Assembly: GCA_039619475.1 (NCBI GenBank)
Contig: CM077116.1
Span: 462,705,576 to 462,769,575 of the forward strand
Reading direction: 5' to 3'
Length of the DNA: 64,000 nt
Source: Icerya purchasi
Taxonomy: Eukaryota > Arthropoda > Insecta > Hemiptera > Monophlebidae
Position numbers and translations under genes: made by a program. Position 1 is the stretch's first letter; the number at the start of each line of letters is the position of its first letter. This document shows positions 1-11,925 of the stretch, in pieces. The notes under the pieces were generated by a model. The model was not told the origin of the DNA. It did not search any database and was given only the letters and a program-made list of their open reading frames with translations.

Positions 1-59
1 GTTCTCATGAATTATCAACCAATTTTATACATCAACTTTTGTCGCTTCGAAATTTAATG

Positions 60-390
60 CACAAAAATATATCAGAAAATATGTCCATTAGTGACCTTTT
101 CAAATACATAATGAATCATTTTTGAGTAATATTCCTGATATTCTAATAGCTATAAAACTATTTTTAAAATCAATAGCGAAGGCAGAAAAATCGTCCTCTA
201 AACTGAAAATAATAAAAAATTATTCGCGTAGCACAATAGCACAAGTGCGATTGGCTAGTTTAGCTGTACTATCGCTTGAATTTGAAAGGGCTTAAAAGCT
301 CAATATTGATGAACTCATCGACGAGTTCGCAACAAAAAATTCAAAACGTTCACAACGCTTTCGTGACAATATTTCAACTTAAATAATTTC
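60..390 (+). pseudogene. hAT transposase C-terminal (dimerisation) remnant
   Basis: The + strand in one frame, with upstream breaks, reads as the hAT C-terminal dimerisation region. It contains a stretch like 'FSNIPDILIAIKLFLKSI' followed by 'SSKLKIIKNYSRSTIAQV' and 'RLASLAVLSLEFERA', then a stop, then 'LNIDELIDEFATKNSKR'. This is the usual order of the family: a proline-containing region, the S-K-LK-IK block, the RL-LA-LS block and the final FA--K-R block. The normally conserved ER-FSKL motif is degraded. The first 60 bases are too decayed to read. The remnant lies head-on to a - strand hAT fragment that lacks exactly this C-terminus, so the two may be parts of one element separated by an inversion. 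Inference: non-functional. Confidence 0.6.
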
Positions 391-399
391 TGATGTAAG

Positions 400-2290
400 A
401 GTTGTAGATACGAGTAAAATTATTTTTATTTACATCAATTGCTTAATTGTGCAATAATTATGTCAATGTGAGCATTGAAAACTTATATTTTAAATAAGTG
501 TTCAGCATTCGTAATTATTTCTTGAGCTGATAGTTCATAAAAGAAGTTTTTTTTGTTCGTTTTGGTCTTTTTTCTTGAAATTCTGTGTATATCCCCCAAC
601 TTTCAGCCAAAACTGAAGTTTCTCGAATGACTTCTTCAAAATTATTCCTTAATCCTGGAACATTTTCAAGTGCTGTTTACAGTAAATCAATATTCCTTTA
701 CTGTAATTGTTTTGACACTAAATTTATCATCTTTAATAACTTGCATTTCATGACTAGAAAAATAATAAATTGAAATTTATTTATAAAGCCTTGGCATCAT
801 TTTTTGTCTCTTTATCTTTGATTATCATGATTATTTTTAATAAAGCTTTCATGATTTGTCTGAAACCTGTTTGACAAGCGTAGATAGCATTATGTCTGGG
901 TAACCATCTTATTCCACACAATTTCTTTAATATAGGATATTTTAGAGAATCTTTGAACATCACATCAAGCAGTATCTCCCAACGCTTTATACTAACACTA
1001 AAAAATAGATGTAGCTTATGAAGAATTTCATGAAAAGTTTGCATTTGCACCATTGATTTAACAGCTCTAATACTAAATTTAAGTTGTGGACTGCACAATG
1101 TATGTAAGAAGCCTTTGATTTTATGGTTTTTATACGATTTTGTAAGCTAATGTAACTACCTCTCATTACACTCGTTCCATCATATCCCTGACCACGGCAA
1201 TTTTCAATTAATATATTATTGCTATTCTCTAATATTTTTAATATTTCAGTTTCAAATCCTGCATCACTTTGATCTGAAATATGAAAAAATCCTAGGAAAC
1301 TTTCTTATACTTCAAAATCGCGAAGATTGAGATCACTATCATACGAGGTACTAACATATCGAATAACCACACTCAACTGATCTTGTTTTGAGATATCTTG
1401 GGTTGTATCCAAAATTATTGAATAAAATTTGCTCTGTTGAATGTCTTCAATTATACCTTTTTGAACTTGATTTGACAATAAAGAAATTATTTCATTTTGT
1501 ATTTCGGGACTTAAATAGTTGACTCTCTTATTTTTTGAATTTAAAACACTGTACAAAATACCATCATATTTTGCTAAAAGTTCGATTACAAATAAAAAAG
1601 TTACCTCTGCTGTGAACATCAAACTTATTCACTTTCTGTTCACGGTGACCACGAAAAGCTAAATTACAAGAGGCTAACATCAAAATAACATCAATGACAC
1701 GTTTCAAAACTTCTTTCCAAAAATTAACTTTTTCTTTTAATTCAGTATTCATTAAATTATCAACTGTCAGTTTACTGTTTTTCCATAGATCATAGTTTGA
1801 GGAAGTTTCAAGATGACACTAGGAATTCGCATGTAATTTTATTTTTTTTGAAAGACCTTGCCAATCATTTACTCCTTCATGCCATTCATAACGAAACGAA
1901 GAGTGCGTTCGGTTTCCAAATAACTAAGTGTTCACAATAAACTTTGTCAAGTGTTTTCGAATAACACAACCATAATATTGTTAATGTAAGATGAGAATCA
2001 TTAGATTTTATGAAATAATATTCAATAGAAAATTTTCTGTTGTGAGAATCTTCAGGTAATGGTCCCTTTGGTTTACAAGGGCCATAATTTAAAATTTCTT
2101 TTCGGAATTTACCACACGCAATTTGCAAACCAGTATAGTGTCCTCGATCCTAAGGAAAAGGTCGGGTACTTGACAATAGTTCAGTTGGATTGGATGGTTT
2201 TTCAAATAGTACTGAATTTGAAATATCGCCATCAAAATCTGCATTACTAATTCTATCGTTATCATTTCCTGCAATGAATAAATTTTAAGT
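400..2290 (-). pseudogene. hAT transposase (TTF zinc finger / DUF4371 type), decayed
   Basis: Read on the - strand, frame-shifted blocks follow the order of ZMYM1-like hAT transposases. A TTF-type N-terminus (about 2,080-1,930) shows 'GPCKPKGP', 'RKFSIEYYF' and 'WLCYS...YC'. 'NDWQGLSKKIKLHA' lies near 1,850. 'VLKRVIDVILML' and 'LAFRGHRE' lie at 1,710-1,630. The DUF4371 core (1,622-1,305) shows 'LLAKYDGIL', 'YLSPEIQNEII', 'ILDTTQDIS' and 'QLSVVIRYV'. 'RGQGYDGTSVMRGSY' lies at 1,200-1,150. 'FFSVSIKRWEIL' and 'CGIRW' lie at 1,000-890, and 'RETSVLAESWGIYTEF' near 640-570. It ends in 'FNAHIDIIIAQLS' near 470-430. At least five frame or stop breaks are present, so it is a dead copy. The expected C-terminus is absent on this strand and occurs on the other strand at 60-390. 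Confidence 0.85.
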
Positions 2291-4460
2291 GAATTTTAAC
2301 AGTCAATGATTTCAATAGTTATATTTTAACAAATAATAAAATGCAATTTTTTTCTTCCTTAAAAAAAATTAATGAAAAAAGAAGAAAAAGATTATCGCTG
2401 AGTTTGTTAAGTTTACAAATATGTAAGGCTACATTTGCACATAACATTCGCAAGTTCAAAGTAAACCATATAACTTTACGAGAGTTACAAAGAGAAAGTT
2501 ATACGTAGCCCCAAGATACACTTACAATGCTACATTTTATTAAACTAAAATTTTGACACGTAAATTTTAAAGGGAACGAAAAAGTCGCGAAATCAAGTTT
2601 AAAATAAAACTGTCAATTTTTTTAGATTGAGTGGGCCCCCCCCCGCACCACGGGGTCTGTGGAACTTCAGCTACCCCACTGACAAGCGACGGGATCTTCA
2701 TTTACAAGCGATGAGTCCCGTAGAGGCGATGCAAAAAGTAAGTCTGAGGGAGCATAGCCGGTGTTGTTTATGGAAATGCACACTTCTAATAATATAAACG
2801 GTAACATGCTGCTGGTTCATTTTACCTTGTTTTGGCATTTCAGAGCGTCCTTCAGGGCCTTATATGCCTTATGCAAGGTCAAAGGATCTTGATAATTGAC
2901 GCAAGGTCTATTGTAAGTTAAAAGAAGATTCATGGAAACGTGTATTTGCTGATGATTCGAGTTTAAGAGAAAAAACTGTAGCATACCTAACAACAAATGC
3001 TATGAAGGTAAAAATAAAATGTCCAATTAATTTGGATTAAAAAAAACAAAAATGTATTTCAAAACGAATAAAACTGAAGAAACCAATTACTCTTCATTTA
3101 GACACTATGATTGGTTGATTTGAACAAAAAGTAGTATGATGAATGAGACTGATTTACTCGTGTCAACATATCAAAAAAAAAAAAAAAATCAAACAAAAGA
3201 AACCAATCAAGTTATAACTGAAAATTTTACAATTGAAATAAATAAATAAGAATAATAAAACTGGTGTTTTTTGTGGGCTTTATTAGGAGCTCTACTAATT
3301 ATATCACCAGCTTTCTCAATTGCAACTAATTTCGTCAATGTTTATAATAATAAAAAAACAAAGAATAAATTAGTTGAAGAAAGAATCAGAAGTGGTAACT
3401 TAGAAAAAGGAAATATTTAGGATGTGGATTGGACAAGAAGGTGTCAGAATTTATAAATCATTATAAAAAAGGTTCAAACAGCAGACTCGTAATTTTTTAA
3501 ACGTTTTGGAAATTTTTCTGTGGCCATTGTTTCTTTGTTCACTTATATTTATTTTTTGTGATAAATGATGTGATTAATAACATGATAAGTGGTGTGATAG
3601 ATGATATAAAAAGCATACATAATTTTTTTATGAAAAATGGAAAAAAAATTAAAACTTGATATTATCAATACTCTATGAAACGATTAAAAATGTGGGAGAT
3701 GAAAATGTAGAAAATTTACATTTTAAATATATCTATGAATTTACAAAAAAATAATTTTACTAAAAACGTAGCGGAAAATAATATTGAACGGTTGAAACAG
3801 ATGAATTAAAGAAATTAAGCGAAGTAAATGTTCCTCCTAAAAGTAGATGAAATTTTAAAAAAATCGTTACATATATTGTGAATTTAGTAACAGAATCGAG
3901 TTGTAAAGATTTATTACTCAATCAATCTTGCGGTAGAATAAAAGAATACAAATTTCTTGTTGATAAAATGGAAGAAAGTTTCAAGCAGAAAGAAAGGAAC
4001 ACAATAAACTAAGAAAAGAACATAATGAAGAATTGAAATCTGAAAAAACATATCTTTCTTAGGATTTTCATTATTATGCTGGACAAAAATTAATGAAATG
4101 AGAAAACTAACGGATATGGCTAGAAATCGAGAAATGTTTAACTGTTTGGTCGCCAACGTCCGTTAAACGGACATGGTAAAGGAAGAAGAAGATATATTTT
4201 CTTATCGGGAGTAATTATTTTTTACGCATTTTTATTTAATTACTTTTTATTTTCTAGTGCATTTTTATTAAATTTTAATAATAAATCTTGAAGTCGGTAT
4301 TTATTTTTTTGTAAAAAAAGACATTTTATTTTACAATTTTTAGCGTTATATTTGAATTTTTTTCTCGTCAAAAATCAATTATTTTTCACATTATTCTCCA
4401 TACTTTATAATTTTAAAAAATCGATTTCTTTATTTTAAACTGAATTTTCCACGGTAAAAA
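2291..4460. other. Gene-free AT-rich spacer with one unassigned small ORF
   Basis: No recognisable gene. A C-run flanked by GC-rich sequence (2,630-2,760) stands out from the AT-rich background and may be an old transposon end. A + strand frame near 3,265-3,420 stays open for about 46 codons with a hydrophobic start and a charged, helical end ('NKLVEERIRSGNLEKGN'). Further broken + strand frames follow to about 4,180. These look like remnants of coding sequence from an unidentified element, but I cannot assign a family. Confidence 0.4.
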
Positions 4461-4479
4461 CATCAAAAGCTATATTTCC

Positions 4480-4790
4480 ATGCTAATTTGGCAAATTGAT
4501 AGTATTTTAAGTCAATCGCCTCTCTTATACTAATAAAAAATATGAAGAAAAAAAAATTATCCAAAGAAGCCACATTTTTTCACGTTTTCTGACGAATACT
4601 CAATTTATATTCACCGATTTTCATCAATATTCACATGGGGTACCTAAGATGAATGGTACTCTTTCTAATGAACAAAGGATCAGTAAATGAATTATGCGCG
4701 AATAAACATAAAAAAAAAAAAAAACTAATAATCGCGACAAACGTATAACTCTTCCTTCTTTTTGGAAGTCGGTAAAAACAGGTGTAATTT
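4480..4790 (-). repeat. Dispersed 'ACCGACTTCC' repeat, copy 1
   Basis: This block matches 59,307-59,580 in the same orientation and 42,380-42,670 in reverse complement, by eye along nearly its whole length. Shared landmarks are a 'GATAGTATTTTAAGTCAATCG'-like start, a 'GACGAATACTCAATTT' block, a 'TGAATGGTACTCTTTCTAATG' block and an end in 'TTTTTGGAAGTCGGTAAAAA'. The last motif in reverse (ACCGACTTCCAAAAA) is a common start of short non-autonomous repeats in several insect genomes. No coding capacity. Confidence 0.7.
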
Positions 4791-4929
4791 TATTCTGATT
4801 TAGGCTGGAATGCGTTTTTTCAGATTTTTCTGCAGATCTTCCAGATCTTTTTTCAACTGAAAACATTCAATTGAGTTATTTCCATCCCGGGAGCATAACA
4901 TAACGGGGGGAAAAAAATGAGAACATCAT

Positions 4930-5162
4930 CAATGTAGTCGAAGTCAATTAAATACGCATTATTAAGGATAATTCAAAATCTACTGGTCAGATCTTGATTA
5001 AATTTAAATGGGACCACACGAGAAGCACCAGCTTTCAAATAAAAGAAGAATCATCAAAATCGGCTCACCTAGAAAAAATTTCTGAGGTAACACACATAAA
5101 AAAAAAAAAAAAATACGGTATAATTGAAAACCTCCTCCTTTTTTTGAAGTCGGTTAAAAAAT
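4930..5162 (-). repeat. Dispersed 'ACCGACTTCAAAAAA' repeat, second subtype
   Basis: In reverse complement it starts with an ACCGACTTCAAAAAAAGGAG-type sequence. An A-rich stretch follows, then the blocks 'AGCCGATTTTGATGATTCTT', 'GAAAGCTGGTGCTTCTCGTG' and 'AATCAAGATCTGACCAGTAG'. I recognise this layout from a repeat common in Lepidoptera and other insects (from memory, not searched). It lies about 150 bp from the diverged copy at 4,480-4,790, in the same orientation. No ORF. Confidence 0.65.
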
Positions 5163-5219
5163 AAGTGAAAAAGAATAAATAGGCAGGTGTTTAATCAGGA
5201 AGCAATAACGTAAATAGCA

Positions 5220-5610
5220 TATCAGTGAATGATGAGCGAAGGAGTGTGGGATTTAGCTACGATAGCCGCAACCGGTGTTGATCTCAAGGGATCACGCCAG
5301 AGATGAAGGCAGGTTTTCCGAACGCGATCTAATTTTGAAAAAGAGAGATTTAAAGGAACTGTCGTAAATAAAGCAATGGTAAATCATTTAACGTAAGGCT
5401 AATTAAAGAAAGATAAAAAGGATGAAGAATAAAGACAATAGGCCAGGATTTCGGGAGAGAAATAAAGAGATGAATATTAAAAAGAGCATTTTCTAGTAAC
5501 ATTAGAGAGATTTAAAGATGAGAGTTAGCTGACGAGATATTGCGATCGAAGGGGTAGATGAGAAGATCGTCGACAAGGAAAAGTGAAGTAAAGTTAAGAG
5601 GAAAAGAAGC
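5220..5610 (-). pseudogene. LINE reverse transcriptase fragment (same family as 6.1-10.6 kb)
   Basis: On the - strand this short piece covers the catalytic box and the following region of a LINE reverse transcriptase. It has 'LVDDLLIYPFDRNI' (equivalent to FADDILIY in the larger element), 'MLLENALFNIHLFISLPKS', 'FYLSL', and further on 'LDRVRKTCLHLWRDPLRSTP' and 'AAIVAKSHTPSL'. The blocks align in order with the RT at 7,104-7,925. Both the first catalytic residue change (A to V) and the frame breaks show it is dead. It lies just downstream of the larger element on the same strand, so it may be an older copy or a duplicated piece. Confidence 0.7.
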
Positions 5611-5639
5611 GATATCTGAGTGTTATAAAAATTTATATT

Positions 5640-6145
5640 GAAACGCAATGGTATTAGTTAAAAGAAAGCAAATTATTTATAGAATCATCATAGTTTTGAG
5701 GGCTGAAAAGCCCACAGGTCTGCCAAGTCTGTTTTAGAAGACTAGTTTTTCAGCTTATTCACTTTTTTAACATTTCTCAACAGCTTCAAAAATCAAGGAA
5801 GTTGATAGATTTTTACACAAAAGGTTTTGCTGTCTTTTAACCAAAAGTAGGCTGTTTCTCCTCAGTTTTTTACTTTTTTTCCATCGCCTAACAAATTTAA
5901 TGTGCTATAGCAAATTTTTTTCATAATAAGAAGCCAAGAAAAAAAAATAAACGTTGATTTTTTTAAATATTTGTTTTAACGCTTTTACACGTCTCGACTG
6001 ATTAAAAATAAATCAATCAATGCAAGCTTACTTAGGATGCCAGATTTTATACCAATAGTATATAAATGATATGGTTCTAACCTATATTTTTTTTCATCAA
6101 TAAATGAATTTTTTTTGGACCACCTCCCCAATTAATACGTGAGAG
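5640..6145. other. Non-coding spacer
   Basis: AT-rich sequence with several short T-runs. I see no gene, no inverted repeat and no tandem repeat. Confidence 0.5.
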
Positions 6146-6229
6146 AGTTTTTTTGTTTTTTTTTTTTATTACGGATTTGCCAACATGGACATTAACCGAA
6201 GAACAATGGAACAGAGGAGCAAGAAAAAC

Positions 6230-7050
6230 TTAGATCCTTACACAATCAGAGATAGCCCACAGAAAATAATTAATAGCTAGGATAACAGAAGGAGAATGAA
6301 GGGAGAGAATAAATAAAGCACAGTATGGAGTGGAAATACTGATTTGTAAAAGAAAGGAATAAAAAGAAGCTTGTTCAGTTAAAAGTGACGAACAACCGAA
6401 CATTATATGATCGGGATCACAGATAAATTGCTTGCTGCAGGGATGAAATGGACAATAATGAGAAGGCACGAGAGAATAACGGATAAGCAAGGAAGAGAGC
6501 AAACTATGCTAAAAACACAGACGATAAATCGCAGAGAGGTTGGAGCGGCGCGTAAAATGAAAGTTAAAAAACCAGGAGAAGTTTGGAAAGGAAGGTTGAA
6601 TAGACAAAAAAAAGGAGTCCGGGCTGGAGATTGAGTAGACGTAGAAATTATACGATAGTCTGGAATGAACAGCTGCAGACAGAAGGGTAATATTGGAAGC
6701 TGAGAAAACAGGAAGAAACCTACCAGAAGTAAAGAAGATAATCGAGCGAATGAGTCAACTAACTCACTTCCCTGGATTCTGGCATGGCAAGGAATTCAAA
6801 AGAAATCCGTTTGGATTAAGTGGGAAAGAAAGAGATCATGAATCAAGGAACGAATAAGAAGAATGACGTAGTCAGTTGAGTGAGAAGGGAGAGGAGATGC
6901 GATAGCCTGCAGTACGCTTTGAGCATCTGACAGGATAATGAGATTGTGAGAGACAGGTAAGGATCTGATAAAAAGAAGGATACGCAGAATAGCAGAAGAC
7001 TCAGCATAAAAAATTGAACAAAAGGAGTGAAGTTTAAATGACGGCGTAAT
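6230..7050 (-). pseudogene. LINE RNase H domain and C-terminal zinc knuckle
   Basis: Reading from 7,020 downward, 'YAESSAILRILLFI' and 'LIILSDAQSVLQAI' are the second and third conserved blocks of RNase H (acidic E and D). 'IPCHARIQGSELVDSFAR' near 6,790-6,735 is the final H...D block, with cysteine in place of the usual glycine before H. The zinc knuckle 'HYCPFHPCSKQFICDPDH' with a following 'FGCSSL' lies at 6,440-6,380. The blocks are in different frames, so the protein is broken. The start block (TDGS) is not clear. Confidence 0.75.
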
Positions 7051-7103
7051 TTAGAGAAGGACAGAAAAAAGTTTCGCCAACACTATTGGGTCCCTTGGAG
7101 CAA

Positions 7104-8770
7104 TCAGTGAAGATGGAAAAATGGTTGGGGAAAAAGAGCTAAGATTCTGCAGAAATTCTGATCTAACAACATGATAAAGGATAGGTTTGGGAGGAATAGG
7201 AGAATAAAAGCGGTTAATAGGATGAAGAAAAGAGAAAAAATTGCAGGAGAAATAAGGGAGTTTATCGTGAATGTAGATATACGGAGAAAACTGAACAAGA
7301 CGGCCAGCGATAAGGAAATAGCCAACCGTTTGATGAGGAAACGATAACCCAAGAAGGAACGTCGAAGAAAAAGAGGAGGAATGTGACATTCAGCGTACAG
7401 AGCTGGGGTAGGAGTAGACTTTCGGGCTTCAAGGCAGAGGCAGAGACAGGTATTTTGGACCGGATCGAGCTTAGACAGAAGGGATCTAGGAGAATTACCA
7501 TAAATATAGGAACGGTAATCAAGAACAGAGCGAATAAAAGATTTGTAAAACATAAGAAGGATCACAGGATCACTTCCCCAGTCAGTGCGATTGAGCTTAA
7601 TGAAGGAGGACACGTATAGACGGTTGATAGGTTCATAGAAGGAAAGTCGGCTATTTAGAAAAACACCCATATAACGAAAGGAGGAAGTAAGATGGATCGA
7701 GCCATTATTTAAGACGAGGTCGCTTGATGAAGGAATAAAAGGGGGCAGTGTAAAGACGACAGTAGAAGACTTAGAAGAGGAGATGAAAAAATGGATGTTG
7801 GATAAGGCGTTTTCCAATGGAATTAAGGAGTTTTGAAGTTGGAAGTTAGCCTGCAAGATGTTGCGATGAGAGAAATAAATGAGGATGTCGTCAGCAAAGC
7901 AAACAGAAGATGAATTCAAAGACAAAGAAGCAATTTTGATAAAATAGATATTGAATAAAGTTGGGCTAAGGCAAGAACCCTGCAGTAATCCACGAAAAAT
8001 TAGTCTAGTGGCAGAATGAGAGGAAAGAGTAACCGATCGGCAGAGGAAAAGTTAATAACAAGGGTAGAAAAATGAGCCAGAATATCTAAGGGAAGCGTCA
8101 AATCAAAAAGAGTAGCGAAGTTGTGCCGAGACATCAAGAAAGGAAGCAATAAGAAAAGTTTTGTCAATGAATGACTTATAAACATCTGCCAGGAATGCAC
8201 TAATACAATCAGAATGACCGCGACTAGGGCGGAAACCAAACATATTACTAGGCAATAAGTTGTGATGTTCTAGCCAGCAAACAAGGCGTCTGTTGATTAA
8301 GTTTTCGAAAAGCTTCCTGACACAAGAAGCAAGAGAAAATGGACGAGTTGAGGAAGAGTTGGGTTTAGGGCTAGGGATAACAATGAAGGTATTCCAAGAT
8401 AAAGGAGTACAGCCAAAGTGAAGAAAAGAGTTAAACAAGTTTAAGAGAAACCGAAGAGAAGAGTCAGGAAGATTTTTGAGAATAAATACCGTCAACGCCG
8501 GGGGCAGAATTTGAAGAATTGTGTAAGGATGTTCTAATTTCGTGAAGGGAAAAGGAGTGGTTAAAAAATGTGAAGAGGTGGAAGAGGACAAAATGCGACG
8601 TGATTCGTTAAAGCTAGAAACGTAACAAGGAGCAAAAGAGTCAATAAAAGAGATTAACTTATCATCCGAGAGATTACAGAAAAAAGAGTGATGGCAAAGA
8701 GGGAACTTGAAAGCCTTGGCCATTTTCCAAACCTGCGAAATAGGAGTAGAGCGTGAGAAGGATTCCGCGT
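7104..8770 (-). pseudogene. LINE reverse transcriptase domain
   Basis: Two long frames (8,723-8,103 and 7,925-7,104) together cover the RT. The first has 'LPPALTVF', 'PLSWNTFIVIPSPKPNSS', 'RPFSLASCVRKLFENLINRR' and 'FGFRPSRGHSDCISAFLADV'. The second has the catalytic box 'FADDILIYFSHRN', then 'FRYMGVFLNSRLSF', 'SVLDYRSYIYGNSP', 'LDPVQNTCLCLCLEA' and 'STPTPALYAECHIPPL'. The stretch between them (about 8,100-7,930), where the block before the FADD box should lie, is frame-shifted. The frame order and spacing fit a single ancestral ORF2. Confidence 0.85.
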
Positions 8771-9189
8771 ATTTTTTTTTACTGTTTTAAGGATGAATCT
8801 GGCTCTAGCATAGGCTCTTTTATAAGAAAGGATAGTTACAGAGCGTTGGACTAGAGCGAAAAGCTCTAAAAGTGGTTAAACTGAGATCAAAAGCAGCATT
8901 ACAATCCTGATTCCACCACAAAGTGGAAGACGATTTTACTTTTTTATATAATGAACAAGGACATGGGGGGGGGGGAGAGTTAAGGCAGAAGAGATAGAAT
9001 CAATGAAGAATTCATATTGGGAAAAGTAATTCGAGATAACGGGGATAGAAGAGAGCGAGGAATTGACGAAGAAACGGAATAGAGGCCAATCAACTTTAAA
9101 AATAACTCAGTTCGGAGTATTAGGAGGAGTAGGGTAAGAGGAGGAGACTTAATTCACTGAAATAATAATAGGAACGTGGTCACTTTAGA

Positions 9190-9835
9190 AGGTGCCGTCT
9201 AAAGTACACCATGAATGAAGCTAAGATTAGGAGAGGTAAGGGATAGATCAATAGAGCTGAGAGAGGAGTGACTTCTGATGCACGTAGGAGAACCATCATT
9301 AAGAAGGAATGAATCATTTTGAAGGATGAAATTCTCTAACATGGTACCATTAATATTATAATTGAAACAATCCCACAAAGGGGAGTGGGCGTTCCAATCA
9401 TCACCTATGAGGAAAGAAGGGGAAAAGGAATTGATTAAAGTTAGGAAAGGTAAATCACGAAAATAGAAAGTTGGAGGATTGTAATCAGAAATGAAATGAA
9501 GGGACGTGATAGAATAGTTAGGAATAGAGATGTGCACTAAGCTGGGATAAGGAGGATTAGGAGGAAACAAGGGTTGAGATACATAGGCTAAAAACTGAAC
9601 ATCATTTCTTACTAAAATATCTGAACCACCGTAGCCATCGCTGCGGTTGGAACAGATCAAACTGATGTCAGAAGAGCTCGTTAACCACGTTTCAGAAAGA
9701 AGCGCGATGCTAATATCATATTCATCCGACAGCCGTTCAAAAGAGTTCTTGTTGGCCTCAATGCTGCGGCAGTTCTATTGTAGAACCTTAAGTTGGCAAG
9801 GCATAATAAATTCTTACATAGGTGGTACTTGGAAG
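9190..9835 (-). pseudogene. LINE AP-like endonuclease domain
   Basis: Near 9,790-9,690 the - strand reads 'NCRSIEANKNSFERL' and 'ISIALLSETWL', the first catalytic blocks of LINE endonucleases (N, then E). The long frame 9,660-9,199 continues with 'SDGYGGSDILVRNDV' (gGGvaIlv-type block), 'FLIGDDWNAHSPLWDC' (the GDFNAHH block with D for F) and 'SSIDLSLTSPNLS'. The final SDH block is not seen in the intact frame; shortly after it sequence near 9,185 suggests it ('GDHVPIII'-like). Catalytic residues are mostly kept, but the frame is broken at the start. Confidence 0.8.
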
Positions 9836-10640
9836 AGGAAGTAGAACAAGGAAAGGTTGAAAACAATCAACAGGCCAAAGAAGGAGAAACGGGGAAAAAG
9901 AAGACGAGAAAATAACCATTATATCATTTCCATAGACCAACAAAATAAAAAATAAAATGACGAGAAAAGAGGAAAAGATAGAAAAGATCAACGTAAAGAA
10001 AAGGACAAAACAATAAAGTACCCTCTGCTTAGATAAATCTTTGCGCGAGGATTGTGGTATGCTATCAACTAACCTCGTGACGCGCTGTAAGAAGGGAGGC
10101 ACAGAAATAGGAAATAAGACAATAAAAAGTAAAAAAGGTATAAATAGCGAAAAATTCCATAAAAGTGGCTCCCATCGCTCAAAAAAATCATTGCGTCCGG
10201 GTCCCCGTGTGCTATCAACTGACCTACTTAAGGGAGACAAGCGGAGGCAAACAACACTGAAGGAGCGCCATATAAAATTGTAAAAGCGGCAGCATTATGC
10301 CAAAGTAAAAAGTTGAAGAGAAAAACCGTGGCGTTGGAATTACAGAAATGGAACGAAATCGTACGTGAAGGGAAGAGAACATTTAGAAAAGAAGAAAAAA
10401 GGAGAGAGAGAACAAAATAGAAATTAAAAATAGAAGAAAAGGCAACATTCACCATATCCAAAATTGCAAAACTTGACAGATGGATAATATTTAATTCTCC
10501 AAATTAGGGATGATTTTCTGAGAGCGGATAGCAAAGTAGTGGATAAGACATTATTAGAAGATAGGGAGGAACAATTATTAGGAGAAATGTTATTAAGAAC
10601 GGGAGCCGACTCGGCATTTGCGGCATTAGCGGAAGATGGG

Positions 10641-11925
10641 ACTATGGAAAAATTGGAAGTATTTCTACGAAGCTGAGTATGGTTTATAAGTAGTGTTCAA
10701 AAGTAATATTTCCATCAGTGGATGATGCCATGGCATTTCAAATTCATTATCTTTATTCGATTTCCATGTGGTAAGTAACATTAATAATAGTTTTAAGTTA
10801 CTCACATTCGTCGACCTTTAATTTAATAATTTTTGAGGTTCATATTTTTCCCATATTTTAATGACAATTTTTTGGCGAATTTTTGTTTTTAGACATTAAG
10901 CGAAAAAAGTATAGTTTTAAAGGGACTCCTCTTTTTGACATTATTTAATGAACTGCTTACATGGTGAACACTGTATATTATTATCATCATCGATCGTCAT
11001 GCCTTTTTCCGTCTGTTTTTATTACGCCGTATTCGATAGATGGACGTATAAATAAAAGTTTATAGAATTAATTTAAAAATATGCTACAGCACACTAAAGG
11101 AAAAATTATAAATATTACATGGATATCCAGAGAAATTATCCAACATGTGCGAAGGAGCTTTTGATAAATATATGACCGTTAAAGTTGAAGTTTTGAAATA
11201 CAACAGGTTTAAATGATTAGAAAAAAGAAACCAATGGTCAAAAAAAAAAAAAAAAAAAAAAAAGCGGGAAAAAATAGTAAACTACGGGAATCCGGGTGTA
11301 TCATTGTAAGAACTGGAAATAAGCGATACTTGCTAATTCAGAAATAAAATAATAAATAATCAAAGTTCTGATTGAAGCGGCCAAAAGAAAAATAGGAGCT
11401 AGGGATAATTACGCTAAAATAGTGCATGTTAAATTCGTTTAAATTTTTGTTTTTTTTGTGATTAAGTCCGGAGAAAGATTCTCACGTGATTTCCGTGTGT
11501 TTTTAAGTAAACCACGATTACTTAAATTGTACTTAAAATTACCGCATAATAACGGAATACTTGGGATAATTTTAAAGCGTTTATTCTGGCATTCTTAAAG
11601 TTTTTCGATGGTAGTTTTGCAATTAGAGTGCGGCTGCATAAAGTAAGACAGGTCGAATAATATTCATACACGGCTGCTGGCATGAGCCTCGTTAATAATT
11701 GTCTTGTTTTAGCCGTTGGTTTAGAAGAACCTTTGGTATTTTTTAAGCTACAACTTCAAAAATACGAAAAAAACGTGTCTTCTTTTTAGCTCACGATCTG
11801 GTCTCGAATTTGATATAGCTTTCCATTTGTTTCTTCTTTTTGTTTTTTATTTTTATAGAAAATAACTATATCGTCAATGATGAGTGCTAATTTGGCTTGT
11901 CTCGAGGTAGGCATTTAAGTATAAA
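10641..11925. other. Non-coding spacer with poly(A) tract
   Basis: No gene recognised. A run of about 24 A lies at 11,239-11,263. A 48-bp open stretch at 11,859-11,906 has AG before it and GT after it and could be a micro-exon, but such short pieces arise by chance. Confidence 0.45.

Larger units (their letters stand above)
6146..10640 (-). mobile_element. I/Jockey-superfamily LINE with RNase H, nearly full length, decayed
   Basis: A non-LTR retrotransposon lies on the - strand: apurinic-type endonuclease (about 9,835-9,190), reverse transcriptase (about 8,770-7,100), RNase H (about 7,030-6,700) and a C-terminal zinc knuckle (6,430-6,330). It ends in a poly(T) on + (6,148-6,171), which is the poly(A) tail of the element. 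The RNase H after the RT points to the I/R1 side of the Jockey superfamily rather than to classical Jockey. Upstream of the endonuclease (9,840-10,640) no clear ORF1 is readable. That part holds a motif 'GCTATCAACTGACC' repeated in altered form about 140 bp away, perhaps a 5' UTR. Multiple frame breaks make it inactive. A second, more broken copy lies at 46.5-50.4 kb. Confidence 0.85.
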
